From assembly GCA_964449075.1 (NCBI GenBank), contig CAYVBJ010000010.1, forward strand, positions 1 to 64,000: 64,000 nucleotides of DNA, given 5' to 3'. The notes under the pieces were generated by a model. It ran no database searches, was not told the origin of the DNA, and saw only the letters and a list, made by a program, of their open reading frames with translations. Within the stretch, counting starts at the first letter, position 1. Every line of letters begins with the position of its first letter. The stretch comes from CAYVBJ01 sp964449075. Its GTDB lineage: Bacteria; Bacteroidota; Rhodothermia; Balneolales; Balneolaceae. A program made the translations under genes and the position numbers. Of this stretch, positions 27,016-36,403 are shown piece by piece.

Positions 27016-28068
27016 ATGGTAGACCAGATGTTGATGGATACGGAACAGGATGATTTTATTGAAGATCCGAAAGACCTGACAGGCGTTCAAAAAGCCGCGG
27101 TTTTTCTGATCTCTTTTGGTGTTGAAAAAGCATCAAAAATCCTCAAGGAATTGAAGGATGCAGAGGTTGAAAAAATCACAAAGGCGATATCTGAAATGAA
27201 GAATATCAGCCCGCCCGTAGTAGATTCGGTAATGGAACAGTTTCACGAACTGATGACAGACCGGCAATTTTTAGTTGAAGGCGGCCAGGATATCGCGAAA
27301 AATTTACTTGAGCAGACGAAAGGGAAAAATCAGGCAGATGAGATGTTTCGGAAATTTGAAGCCGAGAGAGGTGAAGATGCTTTCAGCATTATTCAGAACA
27401 GCGAAGTTGAAAATATTGTCCACTTTTTAAAGAATGAACATCCTCAGATTGCAGCGGTGATTCTTGCTCACCTTAAATTGAATAAATCGGCAGAAATTTT
27501 GACCCATCTTCCGGATGATTTTCGCAGTGATGTTGCGTTGCGAATGGCCCGGCTGGGTAAAATATCCAACGACGTGGTAGAGGAACTCTCGCATGTGATA
27601 AAGGACCAGCTAAGCAGTGAGTATACGGAGCGAAACAATATACATAAAGGAGCATCAGCTGTAGCAGGCATTTTAAATGAGTCGGATATTGCAACTGAGC
27701 GCAGTGTTCTGGAGTCGATCGAGGCAATTGACCCAGAACTGGCAAAAGAGATCAAGGATCAGATGTTTCTCTTTGAAGATATTCTTGAGCTTGACGACAG
27801 AACCATGCAAACGATTGTATCAAAACTTGATAAACAGGATATGGTTACCGGTCTGAAGGGAGTTGATGAAAAAATTAAGGAGAAATTCCTCTCCAATATG
27901 TCAACAAGAGCCAAAGATATTCTTATAGATGACCTGGAGGCGATCGGACCTGTACACGTTAAGAAAGTTGAAGAGGCACAGCAGAATATTGTGAAATCAA
28001 TTAAACAGATGGATCAGGAAGGCAAAATATCCATCCGAAACAAAGATACCGATCAAATAATTGAGTAA
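27016..28068 (+). CDS. fliG: flagellar motor switch protein FliG
   Basis: A 350-residue rotor protein. FliG-N begins at LTGVQKAAVFLISFGVEKAS, the middle domain carries the EHPQ motif (FLKNEHPQIAAVILAHL), and the C-terminal domain contains the torque helix region FEDILELDDRTMQTIVSKLD with conserved charges. It binds FliF above and FliM below and interacts with MotA. It overlaps the open frame of fliH at its end. Confidence 0.96.
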   Translation: MVDQMLMDTEQDDFIEDPKDLTGVQKAAVFLISFGVEKASKILKELKDAEVEKITKAISEMKNISPPVVDSVMEQFHELMTDRQFLVEGGQDIAKNLLEQTKGKNQADEMFRKFEAERGEDAFSIIQNSEVENIVHFLKNEHPQIAAVILAHLKLNKSAEILTHLPDDFRSDVALRMARLGKISNDVVEELSHVIKDQLSSEYTERNNIHKGASAVAGILNESDIATERSVLESIEAIDPELAKEIKDQMFLFEDILELDDRTMQTIVSKLDKQDMVTGLKGVDEKIKEKFLSNMSTRAKDILIDDLEAIGPVHVKKVEEAQQNIVKSIKQMDQEGKISIRNKDTDQIIE

Positions 28069-28072
28069 GAAA

Positions 28073-28795
28073 ATGATAGAAACAATGACAGATAACAGGA
28101 TACAAGGTATCAAAATTAATTATGAATCGCTTTTTAGCGGTCAAAATGGTGAATTTGATTCTAAAGGTGAAAACACATCAAAAAATGAAGAGATTTACAC
28201 TGCTGAACAGGTTAAAAACCTCATCAGGGAACGTGAGAAGCAACTTCTGGAAGAGAAGGAGGCCGAGCTTGAATCAGTAAAAAAGGAGGCATACAGCCAG
28301 GGATTTGAGTCCGGCAGGAAAAAAGCAAAGGGTGAAATGAACAGCAGCATCGGTTCAGTTTTAAAAGCATTGAAAAGCGTGGATGCTCATGTAGATGAAC
28401 TGATGAACCAGGTAAAACCACACATAGCAACTATGGTGTTTGAACTTGCTGAAAAAATACTTGCACTGCCTGTTAAAAACGAAATACTAAACGAAAGGGT
28501 AACAAACGAGATCGAACAGATAATCAATGACCTGGAGTCGAATACCAGGGTAACCGTGGATGTTGCCGAAAGTGATTTAAAGATTGTAGAAAGTAGAATT
28601 GAAGCCATGCCAAATGCAGATCACATAGTTCTGCGGGCTTCAAGTGAGCTCAATCCCGGTGAGTACCGGATAGACACAAACCGGGAGCAGATAGTAAAGC
28701 AATTCAGAAAAAACCTGCAGGATTTCAGGGAGTCGGTTAACCTTACGGAATCGACCGACAGTGAAACCGGCACAGATATCGAAACGAGGTCATAA
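28073..28795 (+). CDS. fliH: flagellar assembly protein FliH
   Basis: About 240 residues. It has a coiled-coil region (EQVKNLIREREKQLLEEKEAEL, about residues 44-65) and a C-terminal domain like FliH/HrpE (VFELAEKILALPV; DLKIVESRIEAMPNADHIVL). FliH dimers bind and restrain the export ATPase FliI. The start is placed at ATG 28073, 4 bp after the fliG stop; a TTG at 28061 and an ATG at 28088 are alternatives. The stop overlaps the fliI ATG (TAATG). Confidence 0.85.
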   Translation: MIETMTDNRIQGIKINYESLFSGQNGEFDSKGENTSKNEEIYTAEQVKNLIREREKQLLEEKEAELESVKKEAYSQGFESGRKKAKGEMNSSIGSVLKALKSVDAHVDELMNQVKPHIATMVFELAEKILALPVKNEILNERVTNEIEQIINDLESNTRVTVDVAESDLKIVESRIEAMPNADHIVLRASSELNPGEYRIDTNREQIVKQFRKNLQDFRESVNLTESTDSETGTDIETRS

Positions 28796-30123
28796 TGCTT
28801 TTAACCTATATTCATGAAATATCAGACCGTATGAATGAACTTTCGCCGGATGCGAAACGGTTTGGAAAAGTATCATCTGTTATAGGAACAGTTATTGAGG
28901 CTACCGGCCTCCGGGCATCAGTCGGTGAACTACATACCATTCATACAGAGTCGGGGTACAAGATTAAAGCGGAAGTTGTAGGCATAAAAAATAACCGGAC
29001 ATTGCTGATGCCGCTCGACCGGGTTGAGGGAATTAAAGGTGGATGTCTTGTTGAACCGACCCCCGGATCTCTGAGTATAAAGGTATCTGATGCACTTCTG
29101 GGCCGTGTGATTGATGCAAACGGTACACCAATTGACGGAAAAGGACCTGTTACAAGAAGTACAGATTTCCCGGTACACAACGATCCGCCGGGCCCGCTTG
29201 AAAGAAAAAATATTGATTCGGTTTTGACAACCGGTATCCGTGCAATTGATGCATTTATTACAACCGGAGAAGGTCAGAGAATGGGCATTTTTGCAGGGTC
29301 AGGTGTCGGGAAAAGTACTTTAATGGGCATGATAGCAAAAGAAGCATCTGCCGATGTAAATGTGATCGCGATGATCGGTGAGCGCGGACGCGAGGTAAAA
29401 GAGTTTATAGAAGATATACTCGGTGAAGAAGGATTGAGAAAATCCGTAGTGGTAGCCACTACATCAGATAAGGCTGCAATGAGCAGAGTAAAAGCTGCCT
29501 ATACTGCCTCAGCTGTTGCTGAGTATTTCAGAGATTCAGGTAAAAATGTGTTGCTGATGATGGATTCGGTGACGCGTGTTGCAATGGCACAGCGGGAAAT
29601 CGGGCTTGCCTCCGGCGAACCACCTACCACGAAAGGATATACACCCAGTGTTTTTGCGATGTTGCCGAAACTTTTAGAGCGTGCGGGAAAGACAAAAAAA
29701 GGGAGTATAACCGGCCTTTATACGGTACTGGTCGATAATGATGATATGAATGAACCTATTGCAGATGCAGTGAGATCTATTCTGGATGGCCATATCGTGC
29801 TTTCCCGTAAGCTGGCCCATAAAAATCACTATCCCGCAATTGATGTGTTGTCAAGTGTTTCGAGAATAATGACCCAGGTTGTGGATCCCAAACATCAGCA
29901 ATTGTCACAGAAAGCAAGAGAATTGCTGGCAATTTATGCAGAAGCAGAAGATCTGATAAGCATCGGTGCTTACACGAAAGGATCCAACCCGGGAATCGAC
30001 GAAGCGGTAAGTAAAATTGATGATCTCAATAACTTTTTGAAACAGAATACCGGAGATGCAGAAGAAGAGGATCTGTGGAAAATACTATCCGGAATTGTAA
30101 ACGACAGACCGGAAAATCAATAA
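28795..30123 (+). CDS. fliI: flagellum-specific export ATPase FliI
   Basis: A 442-residue F1-beta-like ATPase of the flagellar type III export apparatus. It has Walker A GSGVGKST (168-175), the catalytic GERGREVKEF, Walker B LLMMDSVTR, and SGEPPTTKGYTPSVFAMLP. The start ATG overlaps the fliH stop by one base, with a GAGGT ribosome-binding site in fliH. It energises loading of export substrates together with FliH and FliJ. Confidence 0.97.
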   Translation: MLLTYIHEISDRMNELSPDAKRFGKVSSVIGTVIEATGLRASVGELHTIHTESGYKIKAEVVGIKNNRTLLMPLDRVEGIKGGCLVEPTPGSLSIKVSDALLGRVIDANGTPIDGKGPVTRSTDFPVHNDPPGPLERKNIDSVLTTGIRAIDAFITTGEGQRMGIFAGSGVGKSTLMGMIAKEASADVNVIAMIGERGREVKEFIEDILGEEGLRKSVVVATTSDKAAMSRVKAAYTASAVAEYFRDSGKNVLLMMDSVTRVAMAQREIGLASGEPPTTKGYTPSVFAMLPKLLERAGKTKKGSITGLYTVLVDNDDMNEPIADAVRSILDGHIVLSRKLAHKNHYPAIDVLSSVSRIMTQVVDPKHQQLSQKARELLAIYAEAEDLISIGAYTKGSNPGIDEAVSKIDDLNNFLKQNTGDAEEEDLWKILSGIVNDRPENQ

Positions 30124-30145
30124 ATAAGAATTAAACCATTTTCGC

Positions 30146-30589
30146 ATGTTTAAATTTAAGTTGCAATCGGTTCTGAATGTTCGGCTCTATACCGAGAAAA
30201 TGGAAAAGCAGAACCTTTCCGGCCTTTTGAATGAAAGAAATAATCTTATAAAAAAGATGGACCTGAAAGTAAGGCAAGTCAAAGAATTATCCGGTAACCA
30301 GGCAGATCTGGGTGAGAATAAAAATGTGCGGGAGAAGCTGGTTCAGGAGTTTCTGTTATCGGAATTAAAGGGTATATGGGAGCTGGAGAAGCAGCTGGAA
30401 ATAAAGGACAGCGAAGTTGCAAAACAGAGAAACAAGTTAATAGAGGCGAACAAGGAAGTTCAGATTCTTGAAAAACTTAAACAAAAAGAGTTAGTGGAGT
30501 ACGTTAGGGAAGAGGAGCGGCAGGATCAGAAGTTTCAGAATGAAGTAGCAACACAAATGTTTTATAAACAAGAGGAAGAATGGATATAA
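30146..30589 (+). CDS. fliJ: flagellar export protein FliJ
   Basis: A 147-residue, almost wholly coiled-coil protein (FKFKLQSVLNVRLYTEKMEK at the start; many Glu, Lys, Gln heptads). Order after fliI and length match FliJ, the gamma-like stalk that links FliI to FlhA and acts as an escort for chaperones. Sequence identity in this family is always low, so context carries weight. It overlaps the next gene by 10 bp. Confidence 0.85.
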   Translation: MFKFKLQSVLNVRLYTEKMEKQNLSGLLNERNNLIKKMDLKVRQVKELSGNQADLGENKNVREKLVQEFLLSELKGIWELEKQLEIKDSEVAKQRNKLIEANKEVQILEKLKQKELVEYVREEERQDQKFQNEVATQMFYKQEEEWI

Positions 30590-31167
30590 AGAACATTGGC
30601 ATTACGATCGGCGTATTGGCAGGTTCATTTTTGGTGATTTTAATCCTGGTGTACCTGCTGTTTCCTGTTATAAATCCGGAAGAGGCCGAAAAACATGAAC
30701 TGGTTATGGCAGAAGAACAAACAGAAAATCAGATGATCAGTGAAACTGAATCAGAAATCAGTGATGAAGGACAGATGACAGAGATCCCGTTCGATACAAC
30801 TGAAGTTGTGAGCAAAGATTCAACATCTCAGAGAGTAACCGATAATACATCGGAGAATGAAATCAGCAAAATGGAACAGCTTTATATCGCACAGATTGAT
30901 TCACTGAAACAAGTAGTGGAAAAACTAAAAAAAGAGCATGAATTGGAGCTGCAGGAAGTGACAACTGTTCAGCTTGAAGAAAAAGTGCAGGAAACGACTA
31001 AAACTCTTTTGAGTATGGATGAGAATGCACTTGCACCAATCCTGAATGAACTGGAAGAACCGATACTGATAAAATTGTATAACACAGCAACCGGTATGCA
31101 AAAAAGAAAATTATTGCAGTCACTCCAACCAGAAAAGGCATCCAGAATTCTAAAATTAGTTATGTAA
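30580..31167 (+). CDS. MotE-like membrane-anchored coiled-coil protein
   Basis: A 195-residue protein: an N-terminal membrane helix (about 8-30, GVLAGSFLVILILVYLLFPV), an acidic linker, a coiled coil (about 100-140), and a C-terminal domain resembling the MgtE-N/MotE repeat (LLSMDENALAPILNEL; LLQSLQPEKASRILKLVM). Genes of this kind occur between fliJ and fliK in many species; MotE is known to help stator assembly in Rhizobia-like bacteria, where it acts as a periplasmic chaperone. Whether the C-terminus is periplasmic here is inferred. Start and stop overlap fliJ and fliK. Confidence 0.7.
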   Translation: MDIKNIGITIGVLAGSFLVILILVYLLFPVINPEEAEKHELVMAEEQTENQMISETESEISDEGQMTEIPFDTTEVVSKDSTSQRVTDNTSENEISKMEQLYIAQIDSLKQVVEKLKKEHELELQEVTTVQLEEKVQETTKTLLSMDENALAPILNELEEPILIKLYNTATGMQKRKLLQSLQPEKASRILKLVM

Positions 31168-32858
31168 TGATACAGTTATTTACACAATCCAGGATGACGG
31201 AAGGTTTGTCAGCTAATGAAAATTCTCAGGCTGTTAAAATCAATTTATCTGACCATCAGAACGAGAATAGTTTTGGGAAACAGTTATCAGATGTTCTTCA
31301 GAAGTTTATGGGCTCCGGTGAACAAGGAGGCAATAAGAGTAAGGAACATTCCAAGGCACCTGATGGGAATCAATTCGTTTCTGATGATACGCCTCTTATC
31401 CATACTGTTACTGATGCTGGTACTAAAGAGGAGCAGCAAATTCAAATCCGTCTTGTATCAGACAAACAGTTTAAAATGGAAGAACATCCGGGAAAGAGTG
31501 AGGTTCCGGAAAAGTTTAGCGCAGCCGAGAAAACGAGTTCAAATTTTCAAACAATTGCAAATGATTCTTCAGACGGCATAACCCTGGGAAAGATTTTAAA
31601 GGATTTACGTCCCGTGAATTTGGTGCAAAAGTCAGATGTTCAAAAACCACAGAATGATTCAGGAAATTTGGTTCAGAAGAACTCTGCAGTTGCTGAGGCA
31701 ACAGAAATAAAATCAACCGGAGTTAAGCAAAATACGCAGATGAAGAATACCGGGATCGATCCGAAAGAAATTTTTACCGGAAATAGCAACAGTTCTCATC
31801 ATACTGCAGAAACTGCAGATTCATCCGGTTTTAAAGAAGGGGTGATCAGGCAAGCTGCTGCTCATTCTGAAAGCAGCCAATCTAAAGGTGGTTTTAAAAT
31901 GAGTGCTGTGTTTGAAGGATTAAAGAAGCAAAGCGACCAAAATCAGGAAAAAACAACATCTGTTAATTCCCGGACTGTTAATGAAAGCGGAAAAGAAAAT
32001 AACCGGATGCTGAATTCAGGCACAGATAAACCTTTCAGGGATTTAATGAATAATCAGGCAGCCGGAATTACTGTATCAAAAGAAACTATATCTGCTGCCG
32101 AGAAAAAATCAAAAAACTCCGACAGTTCACAACTTTCGAAGCCAAAAGGGGAAGGTGAGAGGGAATCACTGAAATCCACAGAACGTATAGATTTTCAGCA
32201 GACAGAAAAAACGGTTTATAGTAAATCCAGATCCGGTCAAAAGGTGAATACCCTCAGCGGATTTGAACCGGTGCTGCCGCAAGCAGACAATGCTGATGCC
32301 GCTGAGTCCAAGAGTATAGGGGAAATTTTCAAATCAGAATCAAATGATAAGAAAACTGGTAAAAACCTTGAGCCGATCGCTTTAAAACCGGATCAGTCTG
32401 TTGTTTTTCAGCAGGCAGAGCGAAGAGATTTATCAGTGAGGCTGGCTAAAATGATAAAACAGGAACTTCAGTCCGGAAAAGCTCAGGGCCAGGGCTGGAA
32501 AAAACATCAATTTACCCTGGATGATGGAACAAAGGTTCAGTTATCTCTCAGGAAAACAGAGGGGGTGATACAGCTTCAGCTGGGTTCGGTAAACAGCGAA
32601 CTTAATAAACTGATCCAGCAACATGCACAAGAAATACGGCAGCACCTGGAAGAGCAGATGAATACGGAAGTAAATCTTCAATTTCAGGAATCAGCTTCTG
32701 AAAATGAGAATGGCCTTATGTCTGATGAAAAAACAGGCAGTGAACAGAGGGGCGAAAATAACCAGGGAAGTATCACTAACTCTGCAGAAAAACAAGTACA
32801 ACACAAAGGTAACCGAACCAGGTTATTTGGATTTAACAATAATGAATGGACAGCCTAA
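31167..32858 (+). CDS. fliK: flagellar hook-length control protein FliK
   Basis: A 563-residue protein with a long, hydrophilic, Ser/Lys/Gln-rich N-terminal ruler and a C-terminal Flg_hook domain (about 400-505). The latter shows RLAKMIKQELQSG, HQFTLDDGTKVQLSLRKTEG and VNLQFQESASE. FliK measures hook length and triggers the export switch through FlhB. ATG overlaps the stop of the MotE-like gene (TAATGA). Ruler length may reflect a fairly long hook. Confidence 0.88.
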   Translation: MIQLFTQSRMTEGLSANENSQAVKINLSDHQNENSFGKQLSDVLQKFMGSGEQGGNKSKEHSKAPDGNQFVSDDTPLIHTVTDAGTKEEQQIQIRLVSDKQFKMEEHPGKSEVPEKFSAAEKTSSNFQTIANDSSDGITLGKILKDLRPVNLVQKSDVQKPQNDSGNLVQKNSAVAEATEIKSTGVKQNTQMKNTGIDPKEIFTGNSNSSHHTAETADSSGFKEGVIRQAAAHSESSQSKGGFKMSAVFEGLKKQSDQNQEKTTSVNSRTVNESGKENNRMLNSGTDKPFRDLMNNQAAGITVSKETISAAEKKSKNSDSSQLSKPKGEGERESLKSTERIDFQQTEKTVYSKSRSGQKVNTLSGFEPVLPQADNADAAESKSIGEIFKSESNDKKTGKNLEPIALKPDQSVVFQQAERRDLSVRLAKMIKQELQSGKAQGQGWKKHQFTLDDGTKVQLSLRKTEGVIQLQLGSVNSELNKLIQQHAQEIRQHLEEQMNTEVNLQFQESASENENGLMSDEKTGSEQRGENNQGSITNSAEKQVQHKGNRTRLFGFNNNEWTA

Positions 32859-32860
32859 AA

Positions 32861-32869
32861 AGCGAGGAA
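32861..32869 (+). promoter_or_regulatory. ribosome-binding site that fixes the flgD start
   Basis: AGCGAGGAA ends 3 bp before ATG 32873. The upstream in-frame ATG at 32846 lies inside fliK and has no such site, so the later start is preferred. Confidence 0.7.
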
Positions 32870-32872
32870 ACA

Positions 32873-33541
32873 ATGGAAATTAACGGAATCAGTCAGGCAT
32901 TAGCAGGAAACGCACAAAGCGCTGCCGGCGCAAACGGTGAGCTGGGTAAAAATGAGTTTTTACAGCTGCTTGTTGCGCAGCTCCAGAACCAGGATCCCAT
33001 TAACCCAATGGAAGGTACAGAGTTTGCAACGCAACTGGCTCAGTTCAATTCGGTTGAGCAGCTCATCAATATGAATAGCGGGATTCAAAACCTGACCCAG
33101 ATGCAGGAGGTTATGAGCAATGGATTGAATAATTCCCTTGCATCATCACTGGCAGGTAAGTCAGTGAAAGTGCTTGGCAACCAAATCTCTACTGCTGAAA
33201 ACGGCACAACAGATATCAGCTTCAGAATCAACCGGCTGGCTTCTGATGTGGAACTTACTGTTCGCGATTTAAATGGCACTGTGATGCACACTGATACCTT
33301 GAAAAATTTAGGTGCCGGCGATCACGACTGGAGCTGGAATGGCAAAACAGATGACGGACGCAAAGTACCTGAAGGCGTTTATACAGTTGAGATCAAAGCA
33401 AAGAATGGTGATCAAAATATTGCAGCTCTTCCATTTATGGAAGGAGAAGTGGAGAAGGTAAGATTTACCGGTGAGGGTGTAAAACTGCTGGTGAACGGAG
33501 TTTTGGTATCACTCGGTGACGTAGAAGAGATCGGGATATAA
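32873..33541 (+). CDS. flgD: flagellar hook cap/assembly protein FlgD
   Basis: A 222-residue hook scaffolding protein. The N-terminal export region (ELGKNEFLQLLVAQLQNQDP followed by NPMEGTEFATQLAQFNSVEQL in two parts) is the FlgD signature. The C-terminal half has FlgD Ig-like and Tudor-like folds (DHDWSWNGKTDDGRKVPEG; EGVYTVEIKAK). It caps the growing hook for FlgE assembly. Start chosen at ATG 32873, which has an upstream GAGGA. Confidence 0.93.
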   Translation: MEINGISQALAGNAQSAAGANGELGKNEFLQLLVAQLQNQDPINPMEGTEFATQLAQFNSVEQLINMNSGIQNLTQMQEVMSNGLNNSLASSLAGKSVKVLGNQISTAENGTTDISFRINRLASDVELTVRDLNGTVMHTDTLKNLGAGDHDWSWNGKTDDGRKVPEGVYTVEIKAKNGDQNIAALPFMEGEVEKVRFTGEGVKLLVNGVLVSLGDVEEIGI

Positions 33542-33664
33542 ATTTTTTGGAGCTTAAGAACTAAAAAATCCAAACAAATAATTTTCAAATAAACAAAAAC
33601 AGAAACGGGAAATACTCCCTGCAGCCAACCAACAGAGGCTGAATTAAATAAAAGAGGATCAATT

Positions 33665-35281
33665 ATGTCTTTAATGAAATCACTTAACTCAGGTGTTAGC
33701 GGCCTTCGGGCATTCCAGACAAAAATGGATGTAATCGGTAATAACATTGCCAACGTTGATACCACAGGCTTTAAAAGCTCACGGGCAACATTTTCAGAAA
33801 TGCTGAGCCAGCGCATCGGCTCTGGCGGAGGCTCACAATCATCACCGCAATCCGGTGCACAGGTTGGACTGGGTGTGCGGCTGGCAGCAATCGACCGTGA
33901 TTTTAACCAGGGAGGGTTGCAAACCACCGGCCGGCAAACGGATCTGGCCATCGAGGGCGAAGGATTTTTCCTGGTAAATGAAGGTACGCAGCCTTTTCTT
34001 ACCAGAGCAGGTAATTTTGCCTTTAACAGGGATGGATTTCTTGTAGATCAGGCAGGCAGAAATGTTCAGGGATTTAATGCCGACAGCGAGGGCAATATAA
34101 TCGCCGGCGGCGCCACTGATGGCATACGAATTGATTTTGAAAATATACTTGATCCTCAGGCAACTGAAAATATCTATGTTGCGGGGAACCTGAATGCTGA
34201 TACAAGTACAAATCAGATTGTTCAGTCCCGTTCTGCCTTTACAACTGCCGGCGGGGCACTTGCTACATCAGGAACATTAATTAATGACCTTGCTCAAACC
34301 TCAACTGCACTTGCAGCCGGTGACCAGATCGAATTTGAGTTTACACTCAATGACGGAACCGCTCTTACTGCAACACATACATTTGCGGCCGGAGATACAG
34401 TGGATGATATGATCACCTCACTGAACACAGCACTGGCAGGCGAGGGTAATGTCAGCCTTGTTGACGGTATACTCGTTTTGAGATCCGACACACTTGGCGA
34501 CAGCAGTCTTAATATAAACAGCGCCACTGTAACAGGCACAGGTGATATCAATATGCCGGGATTCCAGGTTACTCAGGCAGGTTCCACGGGCAGCCAGACA
34601 ATTAGTACAACTGTATTTGATGGACTCGGACGTGCCCATACCCTGCTTGTAAATGTTACCCAAACGGATGTAAACACCTGGGAATATGAAGCAAGTTTTC
34701 TGGATGGTGAAGAGATTACAGCCGGTGGAGCAGGTACAATTGAGTTTGATGAGTCGGGGAGTCTGACAACCGACAGTGCTTTTGAAATCAGTTTTGATCC
34801 GGGTAACGGGGCTTCTCCCATGAGCTTTAATGTTAACCTGGGTAATCCGGACGACGGCTCAAGGATTTCACAATTCTCAGGTTCATCATCCGCTAAAATT
34901 ACATCCCAGGATGGATTTACTGAAGGACGGCTGGTTGATTTCAGTTTTGATGGTGATGGATTCATCAACGGAATTTTCAGCAATGGCAGAAATGTACAGC
35001 TTGGACAGCTTGCGATAGCTGACGTAGCTAATAATAACGGCCTTGAAACAGTTGGCAGTGGGCTCTTCCGTAATACAGTAGCCTCCGGTGATATTTCAAT
35101 AAATACAGCTGCAAATATGGAAGCTACAAACTTGTCAGCTGGCGTTCTGGAAGGCTCAAATGTTGATCTTGCCCGGGAATTTACTGAAATGATTACCTCT
35201 CAGAGAGCATTTCAATCAAATGCACGGGTGATAACAACCGCAGACGAGCTGCTGGCCGAAACGGTTGCACTTAAACGATAA
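33665..35281 (+). CDS. flgE: flagellar hook protein FlgE
   Basis: A 538-residue hook subunit. It has an N-terminal rod/hook motif (NNIANVDTTGFKSSRATF), FlgE-type core, and C-terminal LEGSNVDLAREFTEMITSQR followed by AFQSNARVITTADELL. It is longer than the ~400-residue enteric protein because of extra surface-domain sequence in the middle (about 150-330). Ribosome-binding site GAGGA lies 7 bp before ATG. A 123-bp leader separates it from flgD; no consensus promoter was seen there. Last gene before a terminator. Confidence 0.96.
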   Translation: MSLMKSLNSGVSGLRAFQTKMDVIGNNIANVDTTGFKSSRATFSEMLSQRIGSGGGSQSSPQSGAQVGLGVRLAAIDRDFNQGGLQTTGRQTDLAIEGEGFFLVNEGTQPFLTRAGNFAFNRDGFLVDQAGRNVQGFNADSEGNIIAGGATDGIRIDFENILDPQATENIYVAGNLNADTSTNQIVQSRSAFTTAGGALATSGTLINDLAQTSTALAAGDQIEFEFTLNDGTALTATHTFAAGDTVDDMITSLNTALAGEGNVSLVDGILVLRSDTLGDSSLNINSATVTGTGDINMPGFQVTQAGSTGSQTISTTVFDGLGRAHTLLVNVTQTDVNTWEYEASFLDGEEITAGGAGTIEFDESGSLTTDSAFEISFDPGNGASPMSFNVNLGNPDDGSRISQFSGSSSAKITSQDGFTEGRLVDFSFDGDGFINGIFSNGRNVQLGQLAIADVANNNGLETVGSGLFRNTVASGDISINTAANMEATNLSAGVLEGSNVDLAREFTEMITSQRAFQSNARVITTADELLAETVALKR

Positions 35282-35314
35282 ACTAAAAATCGAGTATCCT
35301 TCGGTTTAATTGGG

Positions 35315-35354
35315 AAAACCCCTGTTCCGCTTATCCGGTGGCAGGGGTTTTTTT
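35315..35354 (+). terminator. rho-independent terminator after flgE
   Basis: AAAACCCCTG (35315-35324) pairs with CAGGGGTTTT (35342-35351), giving a 10-bp stem, and the run of T continues to 35354. It ends the flgB-flgE operon. Confidence 0.85.
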
Positions 35355-35453
35355 AATCCTGCTATAGCCGGCTGTTACTGCAAGAAGAACGTAAAGTTGC
35401 TTTAAACAAAAGTCGCCCTGCTGTTTTTTTGAAAATAAAAATAGTAAACGGCT

Positions 35454-35480
35454 TAAGTTCACACTCTTTTTGTCCGATAA
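35454..35480 (+). promoter_or_regulatory. sigma-28 (FliA)-type promoter of motAB
   Basis: TAAG (35454-35457), 15 bp, then TCCGATAA (35473-35480). The known sigma-28 consensus is TAAA-N15-GCCGATAA, so 3 of 4 and 7 of 8 bases match at ideal spacing. It is about 45 bp upstream of the motA start and downstream of the flgE terminator. Confidence 0.7.
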
Positions 35481-35524
35481 AAAAGAGAGAAACGAATCCC
35501 ATTTTAAATAAAAATCTATAATCA

Positions 35525-36403
35525 GTGGATAAGTCAACAGTTTTTGGTTTGGCGGGCGCCTTTGCTCTTGTTCTGAGCGCAATCATTTTCCAGGGTGAAC
35601 TTGGATTGTTTTTAAGCCTGTCTTCAATTTTAATTGTTGGCGGAGGAGTAGTGATGGTAACGATTGTGAATTATAGTTTTGATGATTTAAAAAATACGTT
35701 TGTAAGCCTTCTTGATAATCTCAAGAACAGCGATATGGATCTTAGAACCGACATAGAACTGATCAATATGTTTTCGCGGAAGGCAAGGCGTGAGGGATTG
35801 CTTGCGATGGAACAGGATATTCAGCTGATAGATGATCCGTTTTTGAAAAACGGGATGATGTACCTGCTTGACGGAATCAAAAAAGATACACTTGTGAGTA
35901 TAATGAATGATCAGATGGAGAGCGCGGAAAGGTCGATGGAAAAAAGTGTAAATGTTTTGGCTTCAATGGGTGAATATGCACCGGCCTTTGGTATGATCGG
36001 AACTGTTATAGGGCTGGTACTGATGCTTCAGAATATCCAGGATCCTGAATCCCTGGGTGTAGGGCTGGCGATAGCCTTAATTACCACTCTATATGGAACC
36101 ATTCTGGCAAACATGATTTTTGTTCCGCTTTCCGGGAAACTTGAACACCTTGGCGAAAAGCAGCTGACGAGGAAAAGATTATTTAAAACGGCAATTATAT
36201 CTATCAAGGATGAAGAGAATCCCCGGATTATGGAAAATAAATTATTGAATTTCTTATCACCCGGAGAGAGGGCTGCGTACCTGACGTACTACGATAAAGA
36301 GAATTTTGACAAAAAACGTGAAGACAAACTTTACAATAACTGGAAAGATTATCAAACAATGCCATGGGAAAATCTGGTGGAAAATCTGGCGGCAACTGGT
36401 TAA
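35525..36403 (+). CDS. motA: flagellar motor stator protein MotA
   Basis: A 292-residue proton- or sodium-channel stator subunit with a GTG start. Helices are visible at about 5-20 and 28-50, and a pair after residue 150 (GEYAPAFGMIGTVIGLVLML; AIALITTLYGTILANMIFVP). The large cytoplasmic loop (about 55-145) with charged residues would contact FliG. The motB frame begins 40 bp before its end. Transcribed from a sigma-28-type promoter. Confidence 0.92.
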   Translation: MDKSTVFGLAGAFALVLSAIIFQGELGLFLSLSSILIVGGGVVMVTIVNYSFDDLKNTFVSLLDNLKNSDMDLRTDIELINMFSRKARREGLLAMEQDIQLIDDPFLKNGMMYLLDGIKKDTLVSIMNDQMESAERSMEKSVNVLASMGEYAPAFGMIGTVIGLVLMLQNIQDPESLGVGLAIALITTLYGTILANMIFVPLSGKLEHLGEKQLTRKRLFKTAIISIKDEENPRIMENKLLNFLSPGERAAYLTYYDKENFDKKREDKLYNNWKDYQTMPWENLVENLAATG

